DNA from: Streptomyces sp. NRRL B-1140
GTDB lineage: Bacteria > Actinomycetota > Actinomycetes > Streptomycetales > Streptomycetaceae
Direction: 5' to 3'
NCBI RefSeq assembly: GCF_001280065.1
Contig: NZ_LGEA01000036.1
Location: 62,001 to 126,000 of the forward strand
DNA: 64,000 bases
A model generated the notes under the pieces. The model worked only from the letters and a program-made list of their open reading frames with translations, did no database searches and was not told where the DNA came from. How positions within the stretch are numbered: the stretch's first letter is position 1; each line of letters opens with the position of its first letter. The position numbers were made by a program, and so were the translations under genes. Below, in pieces: positions 1 to 9,076 of the stretch.

Positions 1-101
1 TCTCCGCCGACGGCCACGGTTCCGACCTGGATCTGGCGGCTCTTCCGGCGCTCGGCGAGCTTGGTCGGAACGGACGGCATGCCGAGAGAAATCGCAGTCA
101 T
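1..101 (-). CDS. ispG: 4-hydroxy-3-methylbut-2-enyl diphosphate synthase, N-terminal fragment (runs off the left edge)
   Basis: Only the first 33 or so codons are inside the window. The protein begins MTAISLGMPSVPTKLAERRK and continues with RQIQVGTVAVGG, the conserved start of actinobacterial IspG (GcpE), the iron-sulphur enzyme of the penultimate step of the methylerythritol phosphate pathway. The ATG is at 99-101 on the minus strand. It lies downstream of dxr and a site-2 protease on the same strand, the usual Streptomyces order (dxr, protease, ispG), so two genes of one pathway flank the protease. A hairpin separates it from the protease gene, so it probably also has its own promoter in the 168-base gap. 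Confidence 0.85.
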   Translation of the reverse strand, partial: MTAISLGMPSVPTKLAERRKSRQIQVGTVAVGG

Positions 102-223
102 CTGCTGTGCAACCCCAAGTCGTGGATCAAGGTCCGGTCCCGTGAGCAGCGGGCTCCGAGCTTCGAGATTACGGCACGTGCCTCGGGGCGAGCACATCCC
201 ACCCGCTGTGCCACTCGATGGGA

Positions 224-254
224 GGCGGCCCGGCGAAAAGCCTGCCGGGCCGCC
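224..254 (-). terminator. Hairpin terminator after the site-2 protease gene
   Basis: GGCGGCCCGGC at 224-234 pairs perfectly with GCCGGGCCGCC at 244-254 around a 9-base loop, 16 bases past the protease stop codon. There is no U tract, as is usual in Streptomyces. Confidence 0.7.
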
Positions 255-269
255 GTGAACGCCGTATGA

Positions 270-1574
270 CTAGGAGATTTTCACCGGGTTCACCACGTCC
301 GCGATCAGAACCAGGATCGTGAAGCAGATGAAGATCCCCGCGACGACGTAGGCGACCGGCATGAGCTTCGCCACGTCGAAGGGGCCCGGGTCGGGCCGGC
401 GCAGCACCTTGGCCGTGTTGCGCCGCAGCGACTCCCACAGGGCGCCCGCGATGTGACCGCCGTCGAGCGGCAGCAGCGGGAGCATGTTGAACAGGAACAG
501 GGAGAGGTTGAAGCCCGCGACCAGCATCAGGGCCATGGCCAGCTGCTGGGTGGGCGGGATGTCGAGGGTGAAGATCTCACCGCCGACGCGGGCCGCGCCG
601 ACCACGCCCATCGGGGAGTCGGCCTCGCGCTCGGCGCCGTCGAAGGCCGCGTTCCACAGGGCCGGGATCTTGCCGGGGAGCGCGGCGAGGGAGTCGACGG
701 CCTCGCCGATGCGGTCGCCCATCCAGGTCACGGAGTCGCCGAAGTCCTGCTTGACCACGCCGGTGGCGGCGCTGAAGCCGAGGAAGCCGGCCTGGACGTA
801 CTGTCCCTCGACGATCTGGCCGCTCGCGTCCTTCTTGGCGACCTGGTTGGTGGCGATCTTCGCGTGCAGGGTGATGTCCTGGCCGCTCCGCTCGACGACG
901 ATCGGCACCTCCTTGCCGGGGGTGGCGCGGATCAGATCGGACAGTTTGTTCCAGTCGTCGGTCTTCACCCCGTTGAAGGAGACGATCTTGTCGCCGGCCT
1001 TGAGGCCCGCCGCGGCGGCGGGGGCGGCCGGGTCGCCCTTCTCGCACTTGTCGCGGTTCTCGTTCTGCGCGATGACGCACTGGGAGACCGAGCTGACCGT
1101 GGTGGTCTGCTGGGTGATGCCGAAGCCCATCAGGACGGTGAGGAACAGCGCCACCGCCAGGACGAGGTTCATGAAGGGGCCCGCGAACATCACGATCACG
1201 CGCTTCCAGGGGGCGCGCGTGTAGAACATGCGCTTCTCGTCGCCCGGCTGGAGTTCCTCGTAGGCGGCGGTGCGGGCGTCCTCGATCATGCCGCGCCACG
1301 GAGAGGTGGAGCGGGCTTCCATCCGGCCGTCGGGGCCGGGCGGGAACATGCCGATCATGCGGATGTAGCCGCCGAAGGGGATGGCCTTGATGCCGTACTC
1401 CGTCTCGCCCTTCCTGCGCGAGAAGATCGTGGGCCCGAAGCCGACCATGTACTGCGGCACGCGGATGCCGAAGAGCTTGGCGGTGGACAGGTGCCCCAGC
1501 TCGTGCCACGCGATCGAGACGAGCAGGCCGACCGCGAAGAGGACTATGCCGAGGATGAACATCAGGGTCGTCAT
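270..1574 (-). CDS. Site-2 family intramembrane zinc metalloprotease (RseP/RasP-like)
   Basis: This is a 434-residue membrane protease of the M50B family. The zinc-binding HELGH motif lies near residue 25 inside the first membrane segment ([16 protein letters not shown]), and the second catalytic motif LPLDGGH lies in a late membrane segment. Between them is a PDZ domain ([15 protein letters not shown]). These proteases cut membrane-anchored anti-sigma factors or signal-peptide remnants inside the bilayer. The start chosen is the ATG at 1574, whose ATGA overlaps the dxr stop; an open frame runs further upstream but lacks the family's conserved N-terminus. Tight coupling to dxr is standard in Streptomyces and does not imply an isoprenoid role. 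The physiological substrate cannot be told from the sequence. Confidence 0.92.
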   Translation of the reverse strand: MTTLMFILGIVLFAVGLLVSIAWHELGHLSTAKLFGIRVPQYMVGFGPTIFSRRKGETEYGIKAIPFGGYIRMIGMFPPGPDGRMEARSTSPWRGMIEDARTAAYEELQPGDEKRMFYTRAPWKRVIVMFAGPFMNLVLAVALFLTVLMGFGITQQTTTVSSVSQCVIAQNENRDKCEKGDPAAPAAAAGLKAGDKIVSFNGVKTDDWNKLSDLIRATPGKEVPIVVERSGQDITLHAKIATNQVAKKDASGQIVEGQYVQAGFLGFSAATGVVKQDFGDSVTWMGDRIGEAVDSLAALPGKIPALWNAAFDGAEREADSPMGVVGAARVGGEIFTLDIPPTQQLAMALMLVAGFNLSLFLFNMLPLLPLDGGHIAGALWESLRRNTAKVLRRPDPGPFDVAKLMPVAYVVAGIFICFTILVLIADVVNPVKIS

Positions 1575-2827
1575 GCACGGGCCTCCGCCGTCTGTGCCGC
1601 CAGTTGCCGGGCCCGGGTCCGCGCCCAGGTCTCCGCTTCGAGGACGTCCGACACGGTGAGCGAGGTTCCCGCACGTGGCGTGCCGTGCTCCTCGACGACC
1701 CGGGTGACGGTGTCGATGATCCCGTTGAAGGGCAGCGAGCCCTGGCGGAACGCCTCCACGCACTCCTCGTTGGCCGCGTTGAACACCGCCGGGGCGGTGC
1801 CCGCGAGCTCGCCCACGTGCCGGGCGAGGTTCACCGAGGGGAAGGCCTCGTTGTCGAGCGGGAAGAACTCCCAGGTCGAGGCCTTGCTCCAGTCGAAGGT
1901 GGGGGCGGCGTCGGGCACGCGCTCGGGCCAGCCGAGGCCGATGGCGATGGGCCCGCGCATGTCGGGCGGGGTCGCCTGGGCCAGTGTCGATCCATCCGTG
2001 AACTCAACCATCGAGTGGACATACGACTGGGGATGCACGACCACCTCAATGCGGTCGAAGGGAATGTCGTAGAGGAGGTGTGCCTCGATGACCTCCAGGC
2101 CCTTGTTGACGAGGGTCGCGGAGTTGATCGTGATGACCGGGCCCATGGCCCAGGTGGGGTGGGCGAGGGCGTCCTCGACGGTGACGCTCGCGAGCTCGGC
2201 CTTGCTGCGGCCGCGGAAGGGGCCGCCGGAGGCGGTGACGACCAGCTTGCGGACGTCGGCGCGGGTGCCGGCGGCCAGGGCCTGGAAGAGGGCGGCGTGC
2301 TCGGAGTCGACGGGAATGATCTGCCCGGGCTTGGCGAGGGCCTTGACCAGCGGGCCGCCGACGATGAGCGACTCCTTGTTGGCGAGCGCGAGGGTGCGGC
2401 CCGCCTCCAGGGCGGCCAGGGTCGGGGCGAGTCCGATGGAGCCGGTGATGCCGTTCAGGACGGTGTGGCAGTCGGACGCCGCCAGGTGGGTGGCCGCGTC
2501 CGGGCCGGCGAGGAGCTCGGGGAGCGGCTCGCCGGGGCCGTACTGAGCGGTGAGCGCCTCGCGCAGGGCCGGTACGACGTCCTCACGGGCGACCGCGACC
2601 GTCCGCACCCGCAGCCGGTACGCCTGCTCCGCGAGGAGGGCGATGCGACCGCCGTTGGCCGACAGGCCCGTGACGCGGAAGCGGTCGGGGTTGCGCAGCA
2701 CGAGGTCGATGGCCTGGGTGCCGATGGACCCGGTGGAGCCGAGGATCACCACGTCCTTCGGGCCACTGCCCGCTACGGGGTCGTAGACGAGGTGCGGGTC
2801 GGCGAGGGGGGCTGGACTGTCGCTCAT
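1571..2827 (-). CDS. dxr: 1-deoxy-D-xylulose-5-phosphate reductoisomerase
   Basis: A 418-residue cytosolic enzyme that converts 1-deoxyxylulose 5-phosphate to 2-C-methylerythritol 4-phosphate with NADPH, the committed step of the methylerythritol phosphate isoprenoid pathway. The NADPH loop GSTGSIG is at residues 30-36. The family segments [24 protein letters not shown] and [16 protein letters not shown] carry the metal- and substrate-binding acidic residues. The length is normal apart from a roughly 20-residue N-terminal extension. It overlaps the protease gene by four bases and lies two genes before ispG. The upstream gap contains a hairpin that probably terminates the acyl-CoA dehydrogenase transcript. 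Confidence 0.96.
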   Translation of the reverse strand: MSDSPAPLADPHLVYDPVAGSGPKDVVILGSTGSIGTQAIDLVLRNPDRFRVTGLSANGGRIALLAEQAYRLRVRTVAVAREDVVPALREALTAQYGPGEPLPELLAGPDAATHLAASDCHTVLNGITGSIGLAPTLAALEAGRTLALANKESLIVGGPLVKALAKPGQIIPVDSEHAALFQALAAGTRADVRKLVVTASGGPFRGRSKAELASVTVEDALAHPTWAMGPVITINSATLVNKGLEVIEAHLLYDIPFDRIEVVVHPQSYVHSMVEFTDGSTLAQATPPDMRGPIAIGLGWPERVPDAAPTFDWSKASTWEFFPLDNEAFPSVNLARHVGELAGTAPAVFNAANEECVEAFRQGSLPFNGIIDTVTRVVEEHGTPRAGTSLTVSDVLEAETWARTRARQLAAQTAEARA

Positions 2828-2875
2828 TGCTCCATTGTTGCCGTAAGGCCGGTGTGTGAGGACAGCGCATCCCCT

Positions 2876-2914
2876 TCCCGGGGGCGCGCGCCATAGCGGT
2901 GCACGCCCCCGGGA
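2876..2914 (-). terminator. Hairpin terminator after the acyl-CoA dehydrogenase gene
   Basis: TCCCGGGGGCG at 2876-2886 pairs with CGCCCCCGGGA at 2904-2914. It lies just past the acyl-CoA dehydrogenase stop and before dxr. Confidence 0.65.
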
Positions 2915-2923
2915 GAGCCGGGG

Positions 2924-4864
2924 TTACCTGATCGGCCGGTGGACGTTCTCCTTCTGACTCGGCCCCGGTGTCGCGTCCGCGATCCAGGGGCCCTCGCCCG
3001 ACGGGTCGACGATGCCCTGCTCCAGCCACTCGTACGTGCCGGACAGGACGCCCTTGACGACCTTGCGGTCGAGGTCGTCGGTGTTGGTCCACAGGCGGGT
3101 GAAGAGCTCCTCGACGCGGATCCTGGCCTGACGGCAGAAGACGTCGGCCAGCTGGTAGGCCTCCCGGCCGTGGTCGCCCTGGCTGCGCAGGAGCTCGGCC
3201 CGCACGCAGGAGGCGCTCATGGCGAACAGCTCGGCGCCGATGTCGACGATCCGGCCGAGGAAGCCCTGCTTGGACTCCATCCGGCCCTGCCAGCGGGACA
3301 TGGCGTAGAAGGTGGAGCGGGCCAGCTTGCGGGCGGTGCGCTCGACGTAACGCAGGTGGCCGGAGAGGTCCACGTCGTGTTTGAACTCGCCGTACGAGGC
3401 GGGGAGCTGGCCCGGGCCCGCGACCAGTTTCGGCAGCCACTTGGCGTAGAAGACGCCCGCGTTCGCGCCGGCCCTGGCCTTGTCGCCCAGGGACTTCTCG
3501 GGGTCGATGAGGTCGCCGGCGACCGAGAGGTGGGCGTCGACGGCCTCGCGCGCGATCAGCAGGTGCATGATCTCGGTGGAGCCCTCGAAGATGCGGTTGA
3601 TGCGCAGGTCGCGCAGCAGCTGCTCGGCCGGGACGCCGCGCTCGCCGCGGGCCCGCAGGGAGTCGGCCGTCTCGAAGCCGCGGCCGCCGCGGATCTGGAC
3701 CAGCTCGTCGGCCATGGTCCAGGCCATCTCGGAGGCGTACAGCTTGGCGAGGGCGCCTTCGATGCGGATGTCGTTGCGGTCCTCGTCGGCCATCTGGGAG
3801 GCCAGGTCCGTCACGGCCTCCAGGGCGAAGGTGGTGGCGGCGATGAAGGAGATCTTGGAGCCGACCGCCTCGTGGTGCGCGACGGGCTTGCCCCACTGCT
3901 CGCGGGCCGCCGACCACTCCCGGGCGATCTTCAGGCACCACTTGCCGGCCGCGACACAGGAGGCCGGCAGCGAGAGCCGTCCGGTGTTGAGGGTGGTCAG
4001 GGCGATCTTCAGGCCCTGGCCCTCCTCGCCGACGCGGTTGGCGGCGGGGACGCGGACCTGGTGGAAGCGGGTGACGCCGTTCTCGATGCCGCGCAGACCC
4101 ATGAAGGCGTTGCGGTTCTCGACCGTGACGCCCGGCGAGTTCGTCTCGACGACGAAGGCGGTGATGCCGCCGCGGTGGCCCTCGCTCTTGGGGACCCGGG
4201 CCATGACGACCAGCAGGTCCGCGACGACGCCGTTGGTGGTCCACAGTTTCACCCCGTCGAGGACGTAGTCGTCCCCGTCGGGCACGGCCGTGGTGGCCAG
4301 GCGGGCCGGGTCGGAGCCGACGTCGGGCTCGGTGAGCAGGAAGGCGCTGATGTCCGTGCGGGCGCAGCGCGGGAGGAAGCGCTCCCGCTGCTCCTGCGTG
4401 CCGAACAGCTTCAGGGGCTGGGGCACGCCGATCGACTGGTGCGCGGAGAGCAGGACGCCGATCGCGGGGCTCGCCGAGCCGGCCAGGGCGAGCGCCTTGT
4501 TGTAGTACACCTGTCCGAGGCCGAGGCCGCCGTACTTGGTGTCGATCTTCATGCCGAAGGCGCCGAGCTCCTTCAGGCCGTCGATCACCTCGTCGGGGAT
4601 CCGGGCCTCGCGTTCGATGAGGGCCCCGTCGACCTTGGTCTCGACGAAGTCGCGGAGCTTGGCGAGGAACTCCTCGCCGCGCTGGGCCGCCTCGTCGGCG
4701 GGGAGGGGGTGGGGGTGGATGAGGTCGAGCCGGAAGCGGCCGAGGAACAGCTCCTTGGCGAAGCTGGGCTTGCGCCAGTGCTGTTCCCGGGCGGCCTCCG
4801 CCACCTCACGGGCCTCCCGCTCGGTGACGGCGGGACGGGAAGAGGGGGTGGTGGAAGCGGACAT
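2924..4864 (-). CDS. Acyl-CoA dehydrogenase, large (VLCAD-like) form
   Basis: A 646-residue FAD-dependent acyl-CoA dehydrogenase, which introduces the alpha,beta double bond in beta-oxidation. The N-terminal helical domain is followed by the FAD/substrate motif FLLTEPDVGSDPARL (around residues 180-195) and LWTTNG. The C-terminal helical domain has IFEGSTEIMH, whose glutamate is the probable catalytic base. About 180 residues follow the core, which places it with the long VLCAD-type enzymes rather than the 380-residue short-chain ones. The ATG at 4864 was chosen because a GAGG lies 8 bases upstream; a GTG at 4873 sits inside that ribosome site. It diverges from the LacI gene. Chain length and redox partner are unknown. 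Confidence 0.9.
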   Translation of the reverse strand: MSASTTPSSRPAVTEREAREVAEAAREQHWRKPSFAKELFLGRFRLDLIHPHPLPADEAAQRGEEFLAKLRDFVETKVDGALIEREARIPDEVIDGLKELGAFGMKIDTKYGGLGLGQVYYNKALALAGSASPAIGVLLSAHQSIGVPQPLKLFGTQEQRERFLPRCARTDISAFLLTEPDVGSDPARLATTAVPDGDDYVLDGVKLWTTNGVVADLLVVMARVPKSEGHRGGITAFVVETNSPGVTVENRNAFMGLRGIENGVTRFHQVRVPAANRVGEEGQGLKIALTTLNTGRLSLPASCVAAGKWCLKIAREWSAAREQWGKPVAHHEAVGSKISFIAATTFALEAVTDLASQMADEDRNDIRIEGALAKLYASEMAWTMADELVQIRGGRGFETADSLRARGERGVPAEQLLRDLRINRIFEGSTEIMHLLIAREAVDAHLSVAGDLIDPEKSLGDKARAGANAGVFYAKWLPKLVAGPGQLPASYGEFKHDVDLSGHLRYVERTARKLARSTFYAMSRWQGRMESKQGFLGRIVDIGAELFAMSASCVRAELLRSQGDHGREAYQLADVFCRQARIRVEELFTRLWTNTDDLDRKVVKGVLSGTYEWLEQGIVDPSGEGPWIADATPGPSQKENVHRPIR

Positions 4865-4906
4865 GAGGGGCACCTCGCCGCAACTAGGAAGATGGAGGAC
4901 CGTTTC

Positions 4907-4939
4907 GTTACCGACCAGTGCTACTGGATCGTTGGTACC
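4907..4939. promoter_or_regulatory. Imperfect palindrome upstream of the acyl-CoA dehydrogenase gene
   Basis: The arms GTTACCGACCAGT and ACTGGATCGTTGGTACC flank a GCT centre, with CCAGT-GCT-ACTGG exact. It lies 43-75 bases before the acyl-CoA dehydrogenase start, where a TetR- or GntR-type operator could control it. It is not related to the LacI operators. Confidence 0.35.
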
Positions 4940-5090
4940 CGAATCCGGACGCTCTCACCAGTCCTCGCGCGTCCGTTCAGCCGAAGGGGGGCGGAGCGCC
5001 CCCGGCCCTTGTCGGCCGCCTGGCGACGGTGTTGCATCGAGGTGCCGGGCCCGTGGCGGATCCGGCCTTGAGGCGCTTCCGGAAATAGGT

Positions 5091-5108
5091 ATCGAAGCGC
5101 TTCGATAA
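5091..5108. promoter_or_regulatory. LacI-family operator 1 (perfect 18-base palindrome)
   Basis: TATCGAAGCGCTTCGATA is fully self-complementary with a central CG, the hallmark of LacI/GalR operators. It lies 105 bases before the repressor start. The same core recurs at 5179, 16037 and 16195. Confidence 0.85.
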
Positions 5109-5178
5109 TCTATGGACACCCACTCCCACTGGGGCTACTGTCGAACCACCCTCACACACCCGTATCAGCCAGGCGCAC

Positions 5179-5194
5179 TATCGAAGCGCTTCAC
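5179..5194. promoter_or_regulatory. LacI-family operator 2
   Basis: TATCGAAGCGCTTCAC differs from the perfect palindrome only at its right end. It ends 18 bases before the repressor ATG, so binding here would block transcription or early elongation. This suggests autoregulation and control of the downstream GH31 gene. Confidence 0.8.
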
Positions 5195-5212
5195 AAGAGC
5201 TTGGAGAGCTGG

Positions 5213-6226
5213 ATGGTCACCCTCGCCGAGGTCGCCCAGCACGCCGGAGTCTCGGCGAGCACGGTGAGCTATGTCCTCAGCGGCAAGCGGTCCATCTCCG
5301 CGAACACCCGGCAGCGGGTCGAGCGGAGCATCCGCGAGCTCGGGTACCACCCGAACGCCGGGGCCCGCGCCCTGGCCAGCAGCAAGTCGAACATCATCGC
5401 GCTCATGGTCCCGCTGCGCACGGACATGTACGTGCCGGTGATGATGGAGATCGCCATCGCCGTCGCCACCTCCGCCCGCGCCCACGGGTACGACGTGCTG
5501 CTGCTCACCGGCGAGGAGGGCCCCGACGCGGTGCGCCGCGTGGCCGGCAGCGGGCTCGCCGACGGCATGATCCTCATGGACGTCGAACTCGACGACGAGC
5601 GGCTGCCGTTGCTGCGCGCGACGGACCAGCCGTCCGTGCTGATCGGTCTGCCCGCCGACACCACCGGGCTGACCTGCGTCGATCTGGACTTCCGCGCGAC
5701 GGGCGCACTGTGCGTGGAGCACCTGGCCAAGCAGGGGCACCAGGACATCGCCGTCATCGGCGAAGCCCCGGCCGTGTACGAGCGGCACACGGGCTTCGCC
5801 GAGCGCACCCTCGACGGGCTCCGTTCCCGTGCCCGGGAACTGGGGGTGCGGCTGCTGCACCGGCCGTGCGAGGGCGGCTACGACGCGATGGCGGTCACCC
5901 TCGCCCGGATCCTCGACGAACGCCCTGACACCTCGGGACTGATCGTGCAGAACGAGTCGGCGGTGGAGCCGCTGCTCGCGCTGCTGCGACAGCAGGGCCG
6001 GGCCGTTCCCGAGGACGTGTCGGTGGTCGCGATCTGCCCCGACCAGGTCGCGACGCAGGCCTCGGTGCGGCTCACGTCGGTGGCCATCCCCGCGCAGGAG
6101 ATGGGCCGGCACGCCGTGGACCATCTGGTCGCCAAGCTCGAGGGGCGCGGCAGCGACGAGGTCGTGCTGATCTCGCCCGAGCTGACGGTGCGGGGGAGCA
6201 CGGGCCCGGCGCCGAGCCGGTCGTAG
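5213..6226 (+). CDS. LacI-family transcriptional repressor of the glycan locus
   Basis: A 337-residue regulator. The N-terminal helix-turn-helix and hinge read TLAEVAQHAGVSASTVSYVLSG, then KRSISANTRQRVERSIRELGYHPN with the family's conserved RALAS. The rest is a periplasmic-binding-protein-like sugar-sensing domain. The ATG at 5213 was chosen because GGAGAG precedes it and LacI proteins normally start a few residues before the helix-turn-helix; a TTG 12 bases earlier is possible. Two operators lie directly upstream, and two more lie in the divergent importer/GH3 promoter. From this context it is most likely the autoregulated repressor of xyloglucan-type oligosaccharide use. The effector sugar is unknown. 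Confidence 0.9.
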   Translation: MVTLAEVAQHAGVSASTVSYVLSGKRSISANTRQRVERSIRELGYHPNAGARALASSKSNIIALMVPLRTDMYVPVMMEIAIAVATSARAHGYDVLLLTGEEGPDAVRRVAGSGLADGMILMDVELDDERLPLLRATDQPSVLIGLPADTTGLTCVDLDFRATGALCVEHLAKQGHQDIAVIGEAPAVYERHTGFAERTLDGLRSRARELGVRLLHRPCEGGYDAMAVTLARILDERPDTSGLIVQNESAVEPLLALLRQQGRAVPEDVSVVAICPDQVATQASVRLTSVAIPAQEMGRHAVDHLVAKLEGRGSDEVVLISPELTVRGSTGPAPSRS

Positions 6227-6326
6227 GCGCCCGTCCCCACCAGTCCTGAACACCGCCGCCCTCCCCGCAGGGCACCCCCATGCCTGCACCCCATGTCCGC
6301 CCTCCTCCAGGAGCACAGGAGCACGC

Positions 6327-8369
6327 GTGAATCAGCCTGCTGAAACCCAGCCCCAGGTGAGTCTGGCGCAGTCCTCCCCCACCGTCGGCACCTTCCGGGA
6401 GCGGGGCGGTGCGCTGGAGTGGAGCGGCCGCCAGGAGACCCTCCGGATCGAGCCGTGGGGCCCGGACGCGGTCCGGGTGCGTGCCCGGCTCGGCGGTCCC
6501 GTCCTGGAAGGACTCCCGGGCGCCCTGCTCGACGAGGCCCCCGCGACCCCGGCCACGGTCAAGATCGAGGACGGCACCGGGCTGCTGACCGTCGGCGCGC
6601 TCACCGTCGAGGTGAGCGCCGAGGGCCTGATCCGCTTCCTGCGGACGGAGGACTCCGCCGAGATCCTCGCCGAGGACCGCGCCCACTTCTGGTGGCCCGG
6701 CTCCCGCCTCTACACGGCCGTCGGCAACGGCCACCACCGCCTGGAGCAGCGCTTCGCCGCCTACGACGACGAGAAGCTGTACGGCCTCGGCCAGCACCAG
6801 CACGGGCGCTTCGACCAGAAGGGCCTGGTCCTGGACCTGGTCCAGCGCAACGCCGAGGTCGGCATCCCGGTGCTGACCTCCAGCCGCGGCTACACCCTGC
6901 TGTGGAACAACCCGGCGATCGGCCGCGTGGAGCTGGCGCACAACGGCACCCGGTGGGTCGCCGACTCGGCCCGGCAGATCGACTACTGGATCACCGCGGG
7001 CGACCCGGCCGCCGGCCAGCGCCGCTACAGCGCGGTGACCGGCCGCAGCCCGATGCTGCCTCAGTGGGCGGCGGGCTTCTGGCAGTGCAAGCTGCGCTAC
7101 CGCACCCAGGACGAACTCATGGCGGTCGCCCGGGAGTACAAGCGGCGCGGGCTGCCCATCTCGGCGATCGTCTGCGACTTCTTCCACTGGACGCACCTCG
7201 GCGAGTGGAAGTTCGACCCGAAGGAGTGGCCGGACCCGGCGGCTATGGTCCGCGAGCTGGACGAGCTCGGCATCAAGCTGGTGGTGAGCGTCTGGCCGTC
7301 GGTGTCGCCGCTGAGCGAGAACCATCCGGTCATGGAGCAGCGCGGGTACTTCATCGGCACCCAGTACGGACCGATGGCGCACGCGGACTGGCCCGACAAG
7401 GAGGTCGCCTCCACGGTCCAGGTGGCCTTCTACGACGCCACCAACCCCGAGGCCCGGGAGTTCGTGTGGTCGAAGGTGAAGGAGAACTACCTCGACCCGT
7501 ACGGCATCACGGCGTTCTGGCTGGACGCCTGCGAGCCGGAGCTGAAGCCGGGTTTCCAGGAGAACCTGCGCTACTGGGCGGGCCCGGGCCTGGAGGTCGG
7601 CAACGCCTACCCGGCGGAGAACGCCCGCACCTTCCACGAGGGCCTGGCCGCCACCGGCGAGGAGGAGATCGTCACCCTCAACCGCTCGGCCTGGGCGGGC
7701 AGTCAGCGCTACGGCGCCGCCCTGTGGTCCGGTGACATCGGCACCGACTTCCCGACCCTGCGCCGCCAGATCGCGGCCGGACTCAACACGGCCCTGTCGG
7801 GCATCCCGTGGTGGAACACCGACATCGGCGGCTTCCACGGCGGCGACCCGGACGACCCGGCCTACCGGGAGGTGATGGTCCGCTGGTTCCAGTTCGGCGC
7901 GCTGTCCCCGCTGATGCGGCTGCACGGCTTCCGCGACCCCGGCATGCCGCTGGGCCCTCAGATGACGGGCGGGCCCAACGAGGTGTGGTCCTACGGCGAG
8001 GAGGCCGGGGCGATCCTGGAGCGGTACCTGCGGCTGCGCGAGCGGCTGAAGCCGTATGTGCTGGACGTCATGCGCGCCGCCCACGAGGAGGGGCTGCCGG
8101 TGATGCGGCCGCTGTTCCTGGAGTTCCCGGACGACCGGACGGCCTGGTCGGTCGACGACTCCTACCTCTTCGGCCCGGACCTGCTGGTCGCGCCGGTGCT
8201 GACGGCCGGCGCCACGGCCCGTGCGGCGTACCTGCCGGCCGGGGCCACCTGGACGGACGCGTGGACGGGTGAGACCTACGAGGGCGGGCGGACCGTGACG
8301 GTCGACGCCCCGCTGGACCGGATCCCGCTGTTCCTGCGGGACGGGGCGGAGTTGCCGATCGCGGAGTGA
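6327..8369 (+). CDS. GH31 glycosidase, probable alpha-xylosidase
   Basis: A 680-residue family GH31 enzyme without a signal peptide, so probably cytoplasmic. The catalytic nucleophile is predicted to be D400 in FWLDACEPE and the acid/base D470 in LWSGDIGTDF. The WLDA-EPE form of the nucleophile motif is typical of the alpha-xylosidase/YicI branch rather than of maltases (WIDMNEP). The (beta/alpha)8 barrel spans roughly residues 230-580, between an N-terminal beta domain and C-terminal beta domains. The GTG start follows AGGAG. It lies 100 bases after the LacI gene and is probably co-transcribed with it. Next to GH74, GH12 and GH3 genes, removal of xylose from imported xyloglucan oligosaccharides is the best guess; alpha-glucosidase activity is the alternative. 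Confidence 0.88.
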   Translation: MNQPAETQPQVSLAQSSPTVGTFRERGGALEWSGRQETLRIEPWGPDAVRVRARLGGPVLEGLPGALLDEAPATPATVKIEDGTGLLTVGALTVEVSAEGLIRFLRTEDSAEILAEDRAHFWWPGSRLYTAVGNGHHRLEQRFAAYDDEKLYGLGQHQHGRFDQKGLVLDLVQRNAEVGIPVLTSSRGYTLLWNNPAIGRVELAHNGTRWVADSARQIDYWITAGDPAAGQRRYSAVTGRSPMLPQWAAGFWQCKLRYRTQDELMAVAREYKRRGLPISAIVCDFFHWTHLGEWKFDPKEWPDPAAMVRELDELGIKLVVSVWPSVSPLSENHPVMEQRGYFIGTQYGPMAHADWPDKEVASTVQVAFYDATNPEAREFVWSKVKENYLDPYGITAFWLDACEPELKPGFQENLRYWAGPGLEVGNAYPAENARTFHEGLAATGEEEIVTLNRSAWAGSQRYGAALWSGDIGTDFPTLRRQIAAGLNTALSGIPWWNTDIGGFHGGDPDDPAYREVMVRWFQFGALSPLMRLHGFRDPGMPLGPQMTGGPNEVWSYGEEAGAILERYLRLRERLKPYVLDVMRAAHEEGLPVMRPLFLEFPDDRTAWSVDDSYLFGPDLLVAPVLTAGATARAAYLPAGATWTDAWTGETYEGGRTVTVDAPLDRIPLFLRDGAELPIAE

Positions 8370-8379
8370 TCTCAGCTGT

Positions 8380-8413
8380 GCGGCCGTTCCCGCCCAGGGG
8401 GGGGAACGGCCGC
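8380..8413. terminator. Bidirectional terminator between GH31 and the chorismate mutase gene
   Basis: GCGGCCGTTCCC at 8380-8391 pairs perfectly with GGGAACGGCCGC at 8402-8413. It lies between two converging genes. Confidence 0.8.
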
Positions 8414-8425
8414 GTTCTCATGAGT

Positions 8426-9041
8426 TCAGCGGCAGACGGAGGCCAGCGCGCGGACCAAGGCCCGGGTGTGCAGGGCGTCGAGGTGGTTCTCGTGGTGGAC
8501 CTCGAGGCCGGCGAGTGCCAGTTCGGGGCGGCAGGTGAAGGCGCCGCGGTCCGCGGAGCTGTCGGCGACGGCTTCGACGAGCGCACCGGTGACCTGGTTG
8601 ATCTTCTGCCGTACGACGTTCAGGTCCGGCTTGGTCGTCGGTGCTTCTTCCGGATGGTCGGTCCAGCGCTGGAAGAGGCCGCGCTGCACGATCTTGTTGG
8701 CCTCGATCTGGTCGCGGAAGATCGCACGGATCTCGTCCGGGTCGGCGCCGAGCTGCCGGGCCTGGGCGGCCACGTTGTCGAGGACCTGCTGCTCGCGGGC
8801 GGGGTCGTCGATGGGGCTGTCGGTGCCCCACTTGGCCGCGGCGACCAGGTCGGCGGTGGCCAGGCGTTCGGCGGCGAGCTCGGCGACGGAGTGCAGGGGG
8901 GACAGGGAGAGGGCGGCGGCGTGAGGGGCCGTCGCGGTGCCGGAGAGCGGAACCGCGACCGCGGAACGTCGCCGTGAGGACGACGGCCGCGGTCGCGGTC
9001 ACGGTGATCAGAGCACGTCGGAGGGGGGTGGTGGTACGCAT
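8426..9041 (-). pseudogene. Secreted chorismate mutase (AroQ-gamma type) with a frameshift in the signal peptide
   Basis: The mature part reads in one frame from about 9007 down to 8426: SVAELAAERLATADLVAAAKWG, then AQVDN-type helices, DQIEANKIVQRGLFQRW and a C-terminal CRPELALAGL segment. This is the periplasmic or secreted chorismate mutase family, which makes prephenate outside the cytoplasm. The only good start, the ATG at 9041 (MRTTTPLRRALITVTATAAVV), gives a signal peptide in a different frame. Removing one base of the AA at 8965-8966 (plus strand) joins the two into one reading frame, ending VLTATSAVAVPLSGTATAPHAAA. The mature frame has no ATG, GTG or TTG upstream of the GTG at 8773, and it hits a stop at 9008-9010. 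It is either a recent pseudogene or a sequencing error. Confidence 0.75.
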
Positions 9042-9076
9042 GTCCCCATCAAACCCGACGTTTCCCCAAGATCAGG

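Larger units (their letters stand above)
4865..5212. other. Divergent intergenic region, acyl-CoA dehydrogenase / LacI gene
   Basis: This 348-base gap has no convincing gene. It contains the imperfect palindrome near the dehydrogenase and two copies of the LacI-type operator near the regulator. GAGGCGCTTCC at 5071-5081 is a weak third resemblance to the operator. Confidence 0.6.

Noticed and set aside
2939..5071. A 710-codon plus-strand open frame across the acyl-CoA dehydrogenase gene
   Set aside because: It is an antisense shadow of a well-supported gene; its product is rich in Gly, Val, Asp and Leu runs without any motif.
8418..9041. A 207-codon minus-strand frame starting at the chorismate mutase signal peptide
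   Set aside because: After the signal peptide the frame turns into Arg/Pro-rich shadow translation, while the enzyme continues in the other frame.
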